Of a DNA stretch of 33,928 nt, positions 10,753-19,453 are shown one piece after another (position 1 is the stretch's first letter; each line of letters opens with the position of its first letter). Origin of the DNA: Phaeospirillum sp. (GTDB lineage Bacteria > Pseudomonadota > Alphaproteobacteria > Rhodospirillales > Magnetospirillaceae). The DNA is taken from contig JAVBXM010000047.1 in assembly GCA_030824585.1 (NCBI GenBank), forward strand, positions 1 through 33,928. Reading direction: 5' to 3'. Position numbers and translations under genes: made by a program. The notes below the pieces were generated by a model. It did no database searches and was not told the DNA's origin. It saw only the letters and a program-made list of their open reading frames with translations.

Positions 10753-10788
10753 AGGAGGAGTGCCGGCCCGCACTCCTCCTCCATATTT
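10753..10788. terminator. Hairpin terminator after the OFA carrier gene, possibly bidirectional
   Basis: An 11-bp perfect stem (AGGAGGAGTGC and GCACTCCTCCT, 6-nt loop) lies 15 bp beyond the carrier stop codon. The T-rich tail (ATATTTT) is on the plus-strand side. On the minus strand, where the upstream operon would need it, only TT follows. The A/T arrangement allows bidirectional use. Confidence 0.5.
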
Positions 10789-10795
10789 TCCATCC

Positions 10796-12448
10796 TCAGC
10801 GGAACAACAGCAGCGTCTTCTGCAAGGTGATCCAGATACCCCAGGCCAGCGGAATCCACACCGCCGACCAGGCCATGGTCACCTTCCAGGAATGGCTGGC
10901 CTCCACCGCCAGGGCCTCCACGTCGGCGACGAAATGCTGGTGGGTGTCGTCGGCGGCCTTTTTCTCCTCGGCCAGTTCCTCGTCGCTCATGTGATGCTCC
11001 TCGGCCACCGAGGTCACCAGCCAGTTGCAGACGAAGCCGACGGCCAGCAGGCCCGCCAGGATGTACATGGTGATGGAATAGGCGTCGGCGCGCGCCACGC
11101 CGTGCTCCAACTGGTATTCGCGGATATAGTTCACCAGCACCGGCCCCAGCACGCCCGCCGTGGACCAGGCGGTCAGCAGGCGGCCGTGGATGGCGCCCAC
11201 CATCTTGGTGCCGAACATGTCGGCGAGATAGGCGGGCACGGTGGCGAAGCCGCCGCCATACATGGACAGGATGATGCAGAAGCTTGCCACGAACAGGGCC
11301 AGGCTGCCCGACCTGGCCGTCCACGGCACCGAGGCGTAGAGGATCAGCCCCAGGGCGAAGAAGGTGTAATAGGTGGCCTTGCGCCCCAGCTTGTCCGACA
11401 GCGAGGCCCAAAAGAAGCGGCCGCCGATGTTGAACAGGGACAACAGGCCGGTAAAGCCGGCGGCCACGGCGGCGATCTGCCCTTTTTGCGCGGCGGTCAG
11501 CTCGTTGAAGGCGACGTCGATGCCGATCAGCTTGCCGGCGAACACTTCCTGCAACAGGGGCGAGGCCATGCCCAGGATGCCGATGCCGGCGGTGACGTTC
11601 AGGCACAGCACCGCCCAGACCAGCCAGAATTGCCGGGTCCGCCACGCCTTGTCCAGATGGACGTGCTTGGTGGTGATCATGGAATTCTGGGTGGCAGGAT
11701 TGGGCGGGGTCCAGCCGGCGGGCTTCCAGCCCTCGATCGGCACCCGGTAGCCCATGGCCCCGGCCATCATGAAGACGAAATAGATGGCGGCCAGGGTGAC
11801 GAAGGTCTGCCAGACACCCACCGACTGGGGGGTGGCGAAGAACCTCATCAGGCTGTCGGCCAGGGGCGCGCCGATCATGGCGCCGCCGCCGAAGCCCATG
11901 ATGGCCATGCCGGTGGCCATGCCGCGCCGGTCGGGAAACCATTTGATCAGGGTGGAGACCGGCGAGATATAGCCCAGCCCCAGGCCGATGCCGCCGATGA
12001 CGCCCGAGCCCAGCCACATCAGCCAAATCTGATGCAGATACACCCCCAGGGCGGAGATCAGCAGGCCGCCGCACCAGCACAGGGCGGAGACGATGCCGGC
12101 CTTGCGCGGGCCGGCGCGCTCCAGCCAGCCGCCCCAGATGGCCGCCGAGGACCCCAGGAAGACGAAGAACAGGGTGTACATCCAACCCAGCATGGAGATC
12201 TTCCAGTCGCAATGGGTGGCGAACACCTCCTGGAAGAAGCTGAGGTCCTTGGAGCAGGCCACGGTTTCGGTGATGCCCACCGCCCGCGACAGGGGCAGCC
12301 AGAAGACCGAGAAGCCATAGGCCATGCCGATGCACAGATGGATGGCCAATGCCGCAGGAGGCACCAGCCAGCGATTGAAATCGGGACGGGCGATGGTGCG
12401 CTCCCGGGACAGAAAGCCGGGACTGAAGGGTATGGCCAACTCGGTCAT
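10796..12448 (-). CDS. OFA-family MFS transporter (oxalate/formate antiporter-like)
   Basis: Inner-membrane carrier of the major facilitator superfamily, 550 aa, longer than usual for the family (about 400-430). Typical features are 'GMAYGFSVFWLPL' at helix 1, the loop 'WLERAGPRKAG', 'GIGLGLGYISPVSTLIKWFPDRRGMATGMAI' and 'NIGGRFFWASLSDKLGRKATY' as the second-half loop 2/3. Extra length comes from a periplasmic insertion between helices 1 and 2 with two Cys ('ACSKDLSFFQEVFATHCDW') and a C-terminal acidic helical stretch ending in one more hydrophobic segment. The ATG follows GGGAGG. It lies 63 bp after fdhD in the formate dehydrogenase operon, so formate or a related small carboxylate is the probable substrate; this rests on context and family. 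Confidence 0.82.
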   Translation of the reverse strand: MTELAIPFSPGFLSRERTIARPDFNRWLVPPAALAIHLCIGMAYGFSVFWLPLSRAVGITETVACSKDLSFFQEVFATHCDWKISMLGWMYTLFFVFLGSSAAIWGGWLERAGPRKAGIVSALCWCGGLLISALGVYLHQIWLMWLGSGVIGGIGLGLGYISPVSTLIKWFPDRRGMATGMAIMGFGGGAMIGAPLADSLMRFFATPQSVGVWQTFVTLAAIYFVFMMAGAMGYRVPIEGWKPAGWTPPNPATQNSMITTKHVHLDKAWRTRQFWLVWAVLCLNVTAGIGILGMASPLLQEVFAGKLIGIDVAFNELTAAQKGQIAAVAAGFTGLLSLFNIGGRFFWASLSDKLGRKATYYTFFALGLILYASVPWTARSGSLALFVASFCIILSMYGGGFATVPAYLADMFGTKMVGAIHGRLLTAWSTAGVLGPVLVNYIREYQLEHGVARADAYSITMYILAGLLAVGFVCNWLVTSVAEEHHMSDEELAEEKKAADDTHQHFVADVEALAVEASHSWKVTMAWSAVWIPLAWGIWITLQKTLLLFR

Positions 12449-12511
12449 TGTGGATGTCCTCCCTGGACTGGGGCGATTGTTTCCCCTGGTTTGAATGGTG
12501 GTCCGCGCTGC

Positions 12512-13342
12512 TCAGAAAATGACGACCTCTCCCTCTTCCCCCTGGGCGCCCAGGACCATCCCCGCCCGCCGCGCGGTGGCGATGGCCAGGGTCGTCGGCG
12601 CCGAAACCGAAACCAGCAGGCCGATTCCCGCCCGCGCCGCCTTTTGCACCAGCTCCAGGCTGCACCGGCTGGACAGAACGGCGAAGCCGCCTTCGGAAGC
12701 GATCCCGTCGCGCGCCATGGCGCCGATCAGCTTGTCCAGGGCGCAATGGCGCCCCACATCCTCGCGGGCCATGCGGATGCGCCCGTCGCGCCCGGCCCAG
12801 GCGGCGGCATGGACGGAGCGATTGAGCGTACGGCCCGGCTGATGCCGGCTCAGCTCCGCCAGGGCCGCGCCAATGGCCTCGGGCGCCACGGTCGGCGCCG
12901 CCACCCGGCCGACGGGCGCCAGCACCGCCTCCAGGTTCTCCAATCCACAGATGCCGCAGCCCGACCGGCCCTCCATGGCGCGGCGGCGCCCCACCAGCGC
13001 AGCCGCCCGCACCGAGGGAATGGTCATGCTGACCGCAAGGCCGGCTTCCAGGCGTTCCACCGTCACCTCGCCGATCTCGGCCAGGTTCTCCACGATGCCC
13101 TCGGCCAGGGTGAAGCCCAGGCCGAAATCCAGCAGGTCCGCCGGACTGGCCAGCATCACGGCGAAACTGCGCCGGTTGTAGACCAGGGCCACCGGCTCCT
13201 CCTCCGGGATATGCCATTGGCGCGGACTTTGCCGACCATCGACGGCAAAACTTTCACAGGCCATGGTCACCGACGAGGAACGCGGCCCCGCCTCGGGAGG
13301 CAGGGGATCGTCGGAATCGGCGATTTCGGCCGGCGCGCTCAT
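12512..13342 (-). CDS. fdhD: FdhD/FdsC, sulfurtransferase chaperone for formate dehydrogenase
   Basis: Accessory protein that passes sulfur from a cysteine desulfurase to the molybdenum cofactor, needed to activate formate dehydrogenase. It is 276 aa, normal for the family. Visible are 'EEPVALVYNRRSFAVMLASP', 'LGFTLAEGI', the conserved Cys pair C129/C132 in 'RSGCGICGLENL', 'AREDVGRHCALDKLIG', and 'SSRCSLELVQKAARAGI' near the C-terminus. The start lies 18 bp after the fdsA stop behind a GGAGGGG sequence. An N-terminal extension of about 40 residues precedes the core domain. Confidence 0.94.
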   Translation of the reverse strand: MSAPAEIADSDDPLPPEAGPRSSSVTMACESFAVDGRQSPRQWHIPEEEPVALVYNRRSFAVMLASPADLLDFGLGFTLAEGIVENLAEIGEVTVERLEAGLAVSMTIPSVRAAALVGRRRAMEGRSGCGICGLENLEAVLAPVGRVAAPTVAPEAIGAALAELSRHQPGRTLNRSVHAAAWAGRDGRIRMAREDVGRHCALDKLIGAMARDGIASEGGFAVLSSRCSLELVQKAARAGIGLLVSVSAPTTLAIATARRAGMVLGAQGEEGEVVIF

Positions 13343-13360
13343 GGTGTCCCCCTCCCCTCC

Positions 13361-16144
13361 CTATTCCGCCACGTCGAGTTGGTAGTTGGTGCGGCTGACC
13401 TGCACCGCCGTCACCTTGTATTCCGGGCAATTGGTGGCCCAATCCGACTGGTCGGTGGTCACCACGTTGGCGCCGGTCACCGGATGGTGGAAGGTGGTGT
13501 AGACCACCCCCACCGGCACCCGCTCGCTGATGCGGGCGCGCAGGCTGGTGGCGCCCATGCGGCTGGCCAGGGAAATCATGTCGCCGTCGCGCACGCCCCG
13601 GTCCTCGGCATCGTGGGGATGAATCTCCAAGATGTCCTCGGGGTGCCAGGCCACGTTGTCGGTGCGCCGGGTCTGGGCGCCCACGTTGTACTGGCTGAGG
13701 ATGCGCCCGGTGGTCAGGATCAGCGGATAGTAGCGCGAGGCCCGCTCGGTGGTGGGGACGAACTCGGTCAGCACGAAATGCCCCTTGCCCCGCACGAAGC
13801 CGTTCACATGCATGATGGGCGTGCCGCCGGGAGCCTCGTCGTTGCAGGGCCATTGCAGGCTGCCCTCGCGGTCCAGGCGCTCGAAGCCGACGCCCCGGAA
13901 GGTGGGCGTGACGTGGGCGATCTCGTCCATGATCTCGGCGGCGTTGTTCCAGTGCATGGGATAGCCCAGCGCACTCGCCAGCTCCGCCACGATCTGCCAT
14001 TCGTGCTTGCCCGGCTTGGGCGCCATGGCCGGCCGGACCCGGTTGATGCGCCGCTCGGCATTGGTGAAGGTGCCGTCCTTCTCCAAGAAGGAGGTGCCGG
14101 GCAGGAACACATGGGCATAGGCCGCCGTCTCGTTGACGAACAGATCCTGCACCACCAGCAGTTCCAGGGATTCCAGGGCCGAGACCACATGGGTGGTGTT
14201 GGGATCGCTCTGGGCGATGTCCTCGCCATGGACGAACAGGCCCTTGAACTGTCCCGACAGGGCGGCGGTGAACATGTTGGGAATGCGCAGGCCGGGCTCG
14301 GAATCCAGCTCGCGGCCCCAGACCACCTCGAACAGGGCGCGCACGGAATCGTCGCCCACGTCGCGATAGCCCGAGAATTCGTGGGGAAAGGACCCCATGT
14401 CGCACGAGCCCTGGACGTTGTTCTGGCCGCGCAGCGGGTTCACGCCGACACCGTCGCGGCCCACATTGCCGGTGGCCATGGCCAGGTTGGCGATGCCCAT
14501 GACGGTGGTCGAGCCCTGGGAATGCTCGGTGACGCCCAGGCCGTAATAGATGGCGGCATTGCCCCCGGTGGCATAGAGCCGGGCGGCGGCCCGCACCTCG
14601 GCGGCGGCAACGCCGGTGATGGCTTCCAGCGCCTCGGGCGAGTGGCGCGCATCGGCGACAAAGGCCCGCCATTCATTGAAGGCCTCGGTCTCGCAGCGCG
14701 CGGCCACGTAGGCCTCGTCCACCAGTCCCTCGGTGACCACCACATGGGCCAGGGCGTTGACCATGGCCACGTTGCTGCCCGGCATCAGTTGCAGGTGATG
14801 CACCGCCTTCACATGGGGCGAGTCCACCAGATCGATGCGGCGGGGATCGATGACCACCAGCTTGGCGCCCTGGCGCACCCGGCGCTTGAGGCGCGAGGCG
14901 AAGACCGGATGGCCGTCGGTGGGATTGGCCCCCATGACGATGATGACGTCGGCCTTGTCCACGCTCTTGAAGTCCTGGGTCCCGGCCGAGGTGCCGAAGG
15001 TCTGCTTCAGCCCGTAGCCGGTGGGCGAATGGCAGACGCGGGCGCAGGTATCGACGTTGTTGTTGCCGAAGGCGGCGCGGATCATCTTCTGGACGGCGAA
15101 GATCTCCTCGTTGGTGCAGCGCGACGAGGTGATGCCGCCGATGGAGCGGGTGCCGTGCCGGGCCTGGATCTCCTTGAAGCGCCGCGCCGTGAAGGCGATG
15201 GCCTCGTCCCACTCCACCACCCGCCAGGGATCGGTCAGACGCTCGCGGATCATGGGAGTGGTGACGCGGTCCTTATGGGTGGCATAGCCCCAGGCGAAGC
15301 GGCCCTTGACGCAGGAATGGCCCTCATTGGCGCCGCCGTTCTTGGAGGGCACCATGCGCACCACGGTGTCGCCCTGCATCTCGGCGCGGAAGCTGCATCC
15401 CACGCCGCAATAGGCGCAGGTGGTCTCCACCGCGTGCTCGGGCTGGCCCAGGCGCACCACCGACGACTCGATCAGGGTCGCCGTCGGGCAGGCCTGGACA
15501 CAGGCGCCGCAGGAGACGCATTCCGAGCCCAGGAAGTCGGCGGACGCACCGGGCTTGATGCGCGAGTCGAAGCCGCGCCCCTCCACCGTGATGGCGAAGC
15601 TGCCCTGGACCTCGGCGCAGGCGCGAACGCAACGCGAGCAGACGATGCATTTGGAAGGGTCGTAGGTGAAATAGGGGTTGCTGGTATCCTTGGCCTCGGC
15701 GGTATGGCTGGCGCCGTCGAAGCCATAGCGCACCTGCCGCAGCCCCACCGTGCCGGCCATGGTCTGCAACTCGCAATCGCCGTTGGCGGCGCACATCAGG
15801 CAGTCCAGGGGATGATCGGAAATATAGAGTTCCATCACCCCCTTGCGCAGGGCGGCGAGCCGGGCGGTGGCGGTTGAAACCGCCATGCCCTCGGCCACCG
15901 GCGTGGTGCAGGAGGCGGGGGTTCCCTTGCGGCCGCTGATCTCCACCAGGCACAGCCGGCAGGACCCGAAGGCGGGCAGGCAGTCGGTGGCGCACAGGCG
16001 CGGGATGGCGATGCCGATCTCGGCGGCGGCGCGCATGATGGAGGTGCCCTCCGCCACCTGGACGGCATGGCCGTCGATGGTCAGGCCGACCAGCTTGGTC
16101 CCGGCGACGGCGGGGGTTCCGAAATCCTTGGGCTTGGTGATCAT
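13361..16144 (-). CDS. fdsA: NAD-dependent formate dehydrogenase, alpha (molybdenum) subunit
   Basis: Catalytic subunit oxidising formate to CO2 at a bis-MGD molybdenum centre in the cytoplasm. It has 927 aa. Cofactor ligands are visible in order: N-terminal [2Fe-2S] cysteines C51, C62, C65, C79; the His/Cys cluster H111, C115, C118, C124; two ferredoxin-like clusters (C166-C176 and C209-C219 groups); and the domain cluster C243, C246, C250, C278. The active-site residue is Cys (C371 in 'CARVCHSPTGYG'), so this is not a selenocysteine enzyme. The start ATG overlaps the fdsB stop (ATGA). A longer open frame runs upstream through fdsB, but it has no family support there. Electrons pass to FdsB and FdsG for NAD+ reduction. 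Confidence 0.95.
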   Translation of the reverse strand: MITKPKDFGTPAVAGTKLVGLTIDGHAVQVAEGTSIMRAAAEIGIAIPRLCATDCLPAFGSCRLCLVEISGRKGTPASCTTPVAEGMAVSTATARLAALRKGVMELYISDHPLDCLMCAANGDCELQTMAGTVGLRQVRYGFDGASHTAEAKDTSNPYFTYDPSKCIVCSRCVRACAEVQGSFAITVEGRGFDSRIKPGASADFLGSECVSCGACVQACPTATLIESSVVRLGQPEHAVETTCAYCGVGCSFRAEMQGDTVVRMVPSKNGGANEGHSCVKGRFAWGYATHKDRVTTPMIRERLTDPWRVVEWDEAIAFTARRFKEIQARHGTRSIGGITSSRCTNEEIFAVQKMIRAAFGNNNVDTCARVCHSPTGYGLKQTFGTSAGTQDFKSVDKADVIIVMGANPTDGHPVFASRLKRRVRQGAKLVVIDPRRIDLVDSPHVKAVHHLQLMPGSNVAMVNALAHVVVTEGLVDEAYVAARCETEAFNEWRAFVADARHSPEALEAITGVAAAEVRAAARLYATGGNAAIYYGLGVTEHSQGSTTVMGIANLAMATGNVGRDGVGVNPLRGQNNVQGSCDMGSFPHEFSGYRDVGDDSVRALFEVVWGRELDSEPGLRIPNMFTAALSGQFKGLFVHGEDIAQSDPNTTHVVSALESLELLVVQDLFVNETAAYAHVFLPGTSFLEKDGTFTNAERRINRVRPAMAPKPGKHEWQIVAELASALGYPMHWNNAAEIMDEIAHVTPTFRGVGFERLDREGSLQWPCNDEAPGGTPIMHVNGFVRGKGHFVLTEFVPTTERASRYYPLILTTGRILSQYNVGAQTRRTDNVAWHPEDILEIHPHDAEDRGVRDGDMISLASRMGATSLRARISERVPVGVVYTTFHHPVTGANVVTTDQSDWATNCPEYKVTAVQVSRTNYQLDVAE

Positions 16145-17691
16145 GCGGTCCTCCCGGACACGAAATCCTCGGGGAAATGTTCGAGGGCGCTGCGCACCGG
16201 CAGCGGCGTCAATCCCCCCATGGCGCACAGCGAGGCCTCGGCCATCACCGCGCACAGATCCTCCAGCAGGGCCAGATCGGCCTCGGAATGCCCTCCCCCG
16301 GCGAGCCGGTCCAGGATCTCCACCCCCCGGATGGAGCCGATACGGCATGGCGTGCACTTGCCGCACGATTCCTTGGCGCAGAACTCCATGGCGAAGCGGG
16401 CCATGCGCTCCATGCGCACGCTGTCGTCGAACACCACCATGCCGCCGTGGCCGAGCATGGCTCCGGCCTCGGCCATGGATTCGTAGTCGGCCGAGACCTC
16501 CAGGCGGCCGGCCGGAATATAGGCTCCCAGCGGCCCGCCCACCTGCACCGCCCTGACCGGCCGGCCCGAGGCGGTGCCGCCGCCGTAGCGGTAGATCAGA
16601 TCGTGCAGCGAGACGCCGAAGGCCAGTTCGACCAGCCCGCCATAGCGGATATTGCCGGCCAGTTGGAACGGCTGGGTGCCGTGGGAGCGGCCGGCGCCGA
16701 AATCGCGGTAGAAGGCGGCGCCCCGGGCCAGCACCACCGGCACCGAGGTCAGAGTCAGCACGTTGTTGATGGCGGTGGGCTTGCCGAACAGCCCCTCCAT
16801 GGCCGGCAGCGGCGGCTTGGCACGGACCATGCCGCGCTTGCCCTCCAGGCTTTCCAGCATGGCGGTCTCTTCGCCGCAGACATAGGAACCGGCGCCGAGC
16901 CGGACCTCCAGATGGAAGGCGCGACCCGATCCGTGGATATCCTCCCCCAGCCAGTCCTGCCGGTAAGCGATACGGATGGCGTCGCGCAGGGTCGCCGCCG
17001 CATGGGGATATTCCGAGCGCAGATAGACAAAGCCCTGCCGGGCCCCCACCGCCAGGGCGGCGATGGTCATGCCCTCGATCAGCAGGAAGGGATCGCCCTC
17101 GATGATCATGCGGTCGGCGAAGGTGCCGCTGTCGCCCTCGTCGGCGTTGCAGCAGATGAACTTCTCGTCGGCCCGGGCGTCGAGCACGGTCTTCCACTTG
17201 ATGCCCGTGGGAAAGCCGGCGCCGCCGCGTCCGCGCAGGCCCGACTGGGTAACCTCGGCCACGATCTCGTCCGACGACAGGGCCAACGCCCGCTCCAGCC
17301 CGGCGAAGCCGCCATGGGCGCGGTAATCCTCCACCGACAGGGGATCGGTGACGCCGCAGCGGGCGAAGGTCAGCCGGTTCTGATGCTTCAGATAGAGGAT
17401 ATCCTCGGTCGGGCCGTGACAGAGGGGATGGGACGCGCCTTCCAGGAAGCCGGCATCGAACAGTTCGGCCACCTTGTCGGGGGTGACCGGGCCATAGGCC
17501 ATGCGGCTGTTCGCGGTAACCACCTCCACCAGGGGCTCCAGCCACAGCATCCCGCGCGAGCCGTTGCGGATCAGCCGCACCGGCAGGTGGCGGGCCTCGG
17601 CCTCGGCCAGGATGGCGCGGGCCACCGCGTCGGCGCCCACCGACAGGGCGGCGGCATCGCGGGGAACGTAGACGGTGATGGGCCGGCTCAT
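16141..17691 (-). CDS. fdsB: NAD-dependent formate dehydrogenase, beta subunit (NuoF-like flavoprotein)
   Basis: FMN- and [4Fe-4S]-containing subunit that transfers electrons to NAD+. It has 516 aa from ATG 17691. A thioredoxin-like N-terminal domain (about 1-90) lacks the cluster cysteines. It is followed by the NuoF core with 'LRGRGGAGFPTG' (152-163, nucleotide-binding loop), 'NADEGDSGTFADRMIIEGDP' and 'YVCGEETAMLESLEG', and by the C-terminal cluster motif 'ESCGKCTPCR' (C443, C446, C449) with a fourth Cys in 'SLCAMGG'. The start overlaps the fdsG stop (ATGA) and the stop overlaps the fdsA start, so the three subunits are translationally coupled. Confidence 0.95.
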   Translation of the reverse strand: MSRPITVYVPRDAAALSVGADAVARAILAEAEARHLPVRLIRNGSRGMLWLEPLVEVVTANSRMAYGPVTPDKVAELFDAGFLEGASHPLCHGPTEDILYLKHQNRLTFARCGVTDPLSVEDYRAHGGFAGLERALALSSDEIVAEVTQSGLRGRGGAGFPTGIKWKTVLDARADEKFICCNADEGDSGTFADRMIIEGDPFLLIEGMTIAALAVGARQGFVYLRSEYPHAAATLRDAIRIAYRQDWLGEDIHGSGRAFHLEVRLGAGSYVCGEETAMLESLEGKRGMVRAKPPLPAMEGLFGKPTAINNVLTLTSVPVVLARGAAFYRDFGAGRSHGTQPFQLAGNIRYGGLVELAFGVSLHDLIYRYGGGTASGRPVRAVQVGGPLGAYIPAGRLEVSADYESMAEAGAMLGHGGMVVFDDSVRMERMARFAMEFCAKESCGKCTPCRIGSIRGVEILDRLAGGGHSEADLALLEDLCAVMAEASLCAMGGLTPLPVRSALEHFPEDFVSGRTA

Positions 17692-18143
17692 TCCAAGACT
17701 CCGTCCAGGCGCGAGGCGTGGAACAGGCCATGCAGCCGGTCGTCCACCATCACCGAGGGGCCCAGGGCGCAATTGCCCAGGCAATAGACCGCTTCCAGGG
17801 TGAAGGAGCCGTCGGCGGCGGTCTCGCCAAGATCGATGCCGAGCCTCGCCTTCAACCCCTCGACCAGGCTTTCCGAACCCCGCGCCTGGCAGGCCTCGGC
17901 GACGCAGACCTTGACCACATGGCGGCCGGGCCGGCTGCGGCGGAATTCATGGTAGAAGGTGACCACCCCGTGAATTTCCGCCTGGGACAGGGTCAGGGCC
18001 GAGGCCAGCAACGGCGTGGCCGCCGCGTCGATATAGCCGAACTCCTCCTGCAACGCGTGCAACACCGGCAGCAGCGCGCCGCGCAGGGCGCGGTGCTCGT
18101 CGATGATGGCGCCGGCACGCTCGGCATTCCAGGCGATGGTCAT
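17688..18143 (-). CDS. fdsG: NAD-dependent formate dehydrogenase, gamma subunit (NuoE-like)
   Basis: Small [2Fe-2S] subunit of the thioredoxin-like NuoE family, 151 aa. Ligands are C80 and C85 in 'VKVCVAEACQARGS' and C121 and C125 in 'YCLGNCALGPS'. The N-terminal helical part has 'LLPVLHALQEEFGYID' and 'VVTFYHEFR'. It is the first gene of the fds operon. Its start is 63 nt from the proposed -10 and the LysR gene lies just upstream on the same strand. The upstream ribosome-binding sequence is weak. Confidence 0.94.
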   Translation of the reverse strand: MTIAWNAERAGAIIDEHRALRGALLPVLHALQEEFGYIDAAATPLLASALTLSQAEIHGVVTFYHEFRRSRPGRHVVKVCVAEACQARGSESLVEGLKARLGIDLGETAADGSFTLEAVYCLGNCALGPSVMVDDRLHGLFHASRLDGVLE

Positions 18144-18209
18144 GAAACAAGGGGCTCCCGCGACGTCGATTCCTCACCCTAAACTGGGATGAGCGGCCGT
18201 CCCGGTTCA

Positions 18210-18247
18210 AATACAAAATGCCCATGCTGCGATAGCAAAAAACTATC
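18210..18247 (-). promoter_or_regulatory. fds operon promoter with LysR-type box
   Basis: The 15-bp box ATAG-N7-CTAT (18232-18246, symmetric out to GATAG...CTATC) fits the T-N11-A rule for LysR regulators. It overlaps a possible -35 TTGCTA (18233-18238 on the minus strand), which is 17 bp from a possible -10 TGTATT (18210-18215). The box also overlaps the stop codon of the upstream LysR gene, so it is the likely target of that protein. Confidence 0.65.
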
Positions 18248-19217
18248 AACGCCCGCCCATTCGGGGAGGAACGGAGGCTGCCCAGGCGATGCCCCGTTCG
18301 GCCAGGGTCTCCCTCACCATTTGGGGGATGCGCGAGGCCAGCTTCTCGGCGGCGGCGGCTCGCGCCAAGGCCTGGGCCACCGGAACCGGCGGCAAACGAT
18401 CGGCATAGACGATACCCACCACATAGGTCACATCGGGCAATGACAACGGAAAAGCTATCAAGTCATCGGGCAGCGGCATCAGCGCCAGAAGCTGGCCGGG
18501 GACGATGCTGGACCAGGGGCCATTCTTGACGAAGGTGAAGATGTTGATGATGGAATTGGTCTCCACCGCCGGCAGCACCGTATGACCGGCCATGGTGAAG
18601 GCGGCGTCGGCGATGCGACGGTTCTGCATGTCCGGAGTCAGCAGGCAGAGCGGCAGCGAGGCCGCCTCGGCCCAGGTGAACTCGGTGCGCCCGGGATCGG
18701 CACCGGAGCGTTGGGTCAGCAGGAAATAACGCTCGGAATACAACGGCTGCATGCGCACCCCGGACAGCGGCTCGTTGTCCAGATAGGTAATGCCGGCATC
18801 CAGCTCGAAATTGTCCAGCCCGCTTTGAATCTGGCGGGAACTGAGCGAGGAGATGGAGATGCGGATGCCCGGATGACGCCGGGCGAAGGGTGCGGCCAGA
18901 TGGGCCACCATGGGCAGGGCGGTGGGGATGACGCCCAGACGCAGGCGGCCGGATAAGTCCTGGCCGGGGGCGCCGATATCCTGCTTCAGGCTCTCGAAGT
19001 CGCCATGGACCCGCCGGGCGCAGTCCAGCACCTTCTCGCCCTCGGGGGTGAACTTCAAGAAGCGATGGCCGCGTTCGACGATGGGCACGCCCATATCCTG
19101 TTCCAACTGCCGGATGGCGTTGGACAAGGTGGGCTGGGCGACGTTGCAGGCCGCCGCCGCGCGGCCGAAATGGCGTTCGCGCGCCAGGGCCAGCAGATAT
19201 TGGAATTTACGGAACAT
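18246..19217 (-). CDS. LysR-family transcriptional regulator, probable regulator of the fds operon
   Basis: 323-aa regulator. The N-terminal winged helix-turn-helix (about 1-60) shows 'FQYLLALARERHFGRAAAAC' and 'NVAQPTLSNAIRQLEQDMG'. A substrate-binding domain (about 90-300) follows, with 'LRLGVIPTALPMVAHLAAPF' and 'DAGITYLDNEPLSGVRMQPLY'. It is encoded 102 bp upstream of fdsG in the same direction, an arrangement known for fds clusters, and a LysR-type box lies in that gap. The effector is probably formate or a related signal; this is inference. The ribosome-binding site is weak (GGCGG). Confidence 0.88.
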   Translation of the reverse strand: MFRKFQYLLALARERHFGRAAAACNVAQPTLSNAIRQLEQDMGVPIVERGHRFLKFTPEGEKVLDCARRVHGDFESLKQDIGAPGQDLSGRLRLGVIPTALPMVAHLAAPFARRHPGIRISISSLSSRQIQSGLDNFELDAGITYLDNEPLSGVRMQPLYSERYFLLTQRSGADPGRTEFTWAEAASLPLCLLTPDMQNRRIADAAFTMAGHTVLPAVETNSIINIFTFVKNGPWSSIVPGQLLALMPLPDDLIAFPLSLPDVTYVVGIVYADRLPPVPVAQALARAAAAEKLASRIPQMVRETLAERGIAWAASVPPRMGGR

Positions 19218-19382
19218 GGGCCGCCGGGTCCAACCAAAGACACCGTGGCAGTGTCGGGTGTCCGCCGTGAAAACGAAAGAACCTTGTTGCGGTCACGCCC
19301 CTGGCCGCGCCCCACCCATGCCCGGCACTGGACCAGACCCGGGACGTAATTTTCTGGCCGGACGCCCCGGCCGATGATACGC

Positions 19383-19402
19383 TATACTAAATTGAGTATA
19401 GA
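19383..19402. promoter_or_regulatory. Inverted repeat upstream of the TonB-domain gene
   Basis: A perfect 7-bp inverted repeat (CTATACT and AGTATAG, 6-bp centre) lies about 50 bp before the next start codon, in an AT-rich patch of a GC-rich intergenic region. TATACT within it could be a -10 box, but no -35 is evident. It is likely an operator for an unknown regulator. Confidence 0.5.
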
Positions 19403-19453
19403 TATGCGCTACCGCGCCGCGAGTTTGGATGGCCCCAAAACAGAGAAACCATC

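Noticed and set aside
14992-15054. Possible selenocysteine formate dehydrogenase
   Set aside because: The active-site codon is a Cys codon (C371 in 'ARVCHSP'), with no in-frame TGA.
13361-17731. Single 1456-codon frame that would fuse an fdsB-region product to fdsA
   Set aside because: The part upstream of 16144 is out of frame with fdsB and gives a low-complexity product. fdsA has its own ATG overlapping the fdsB stop.
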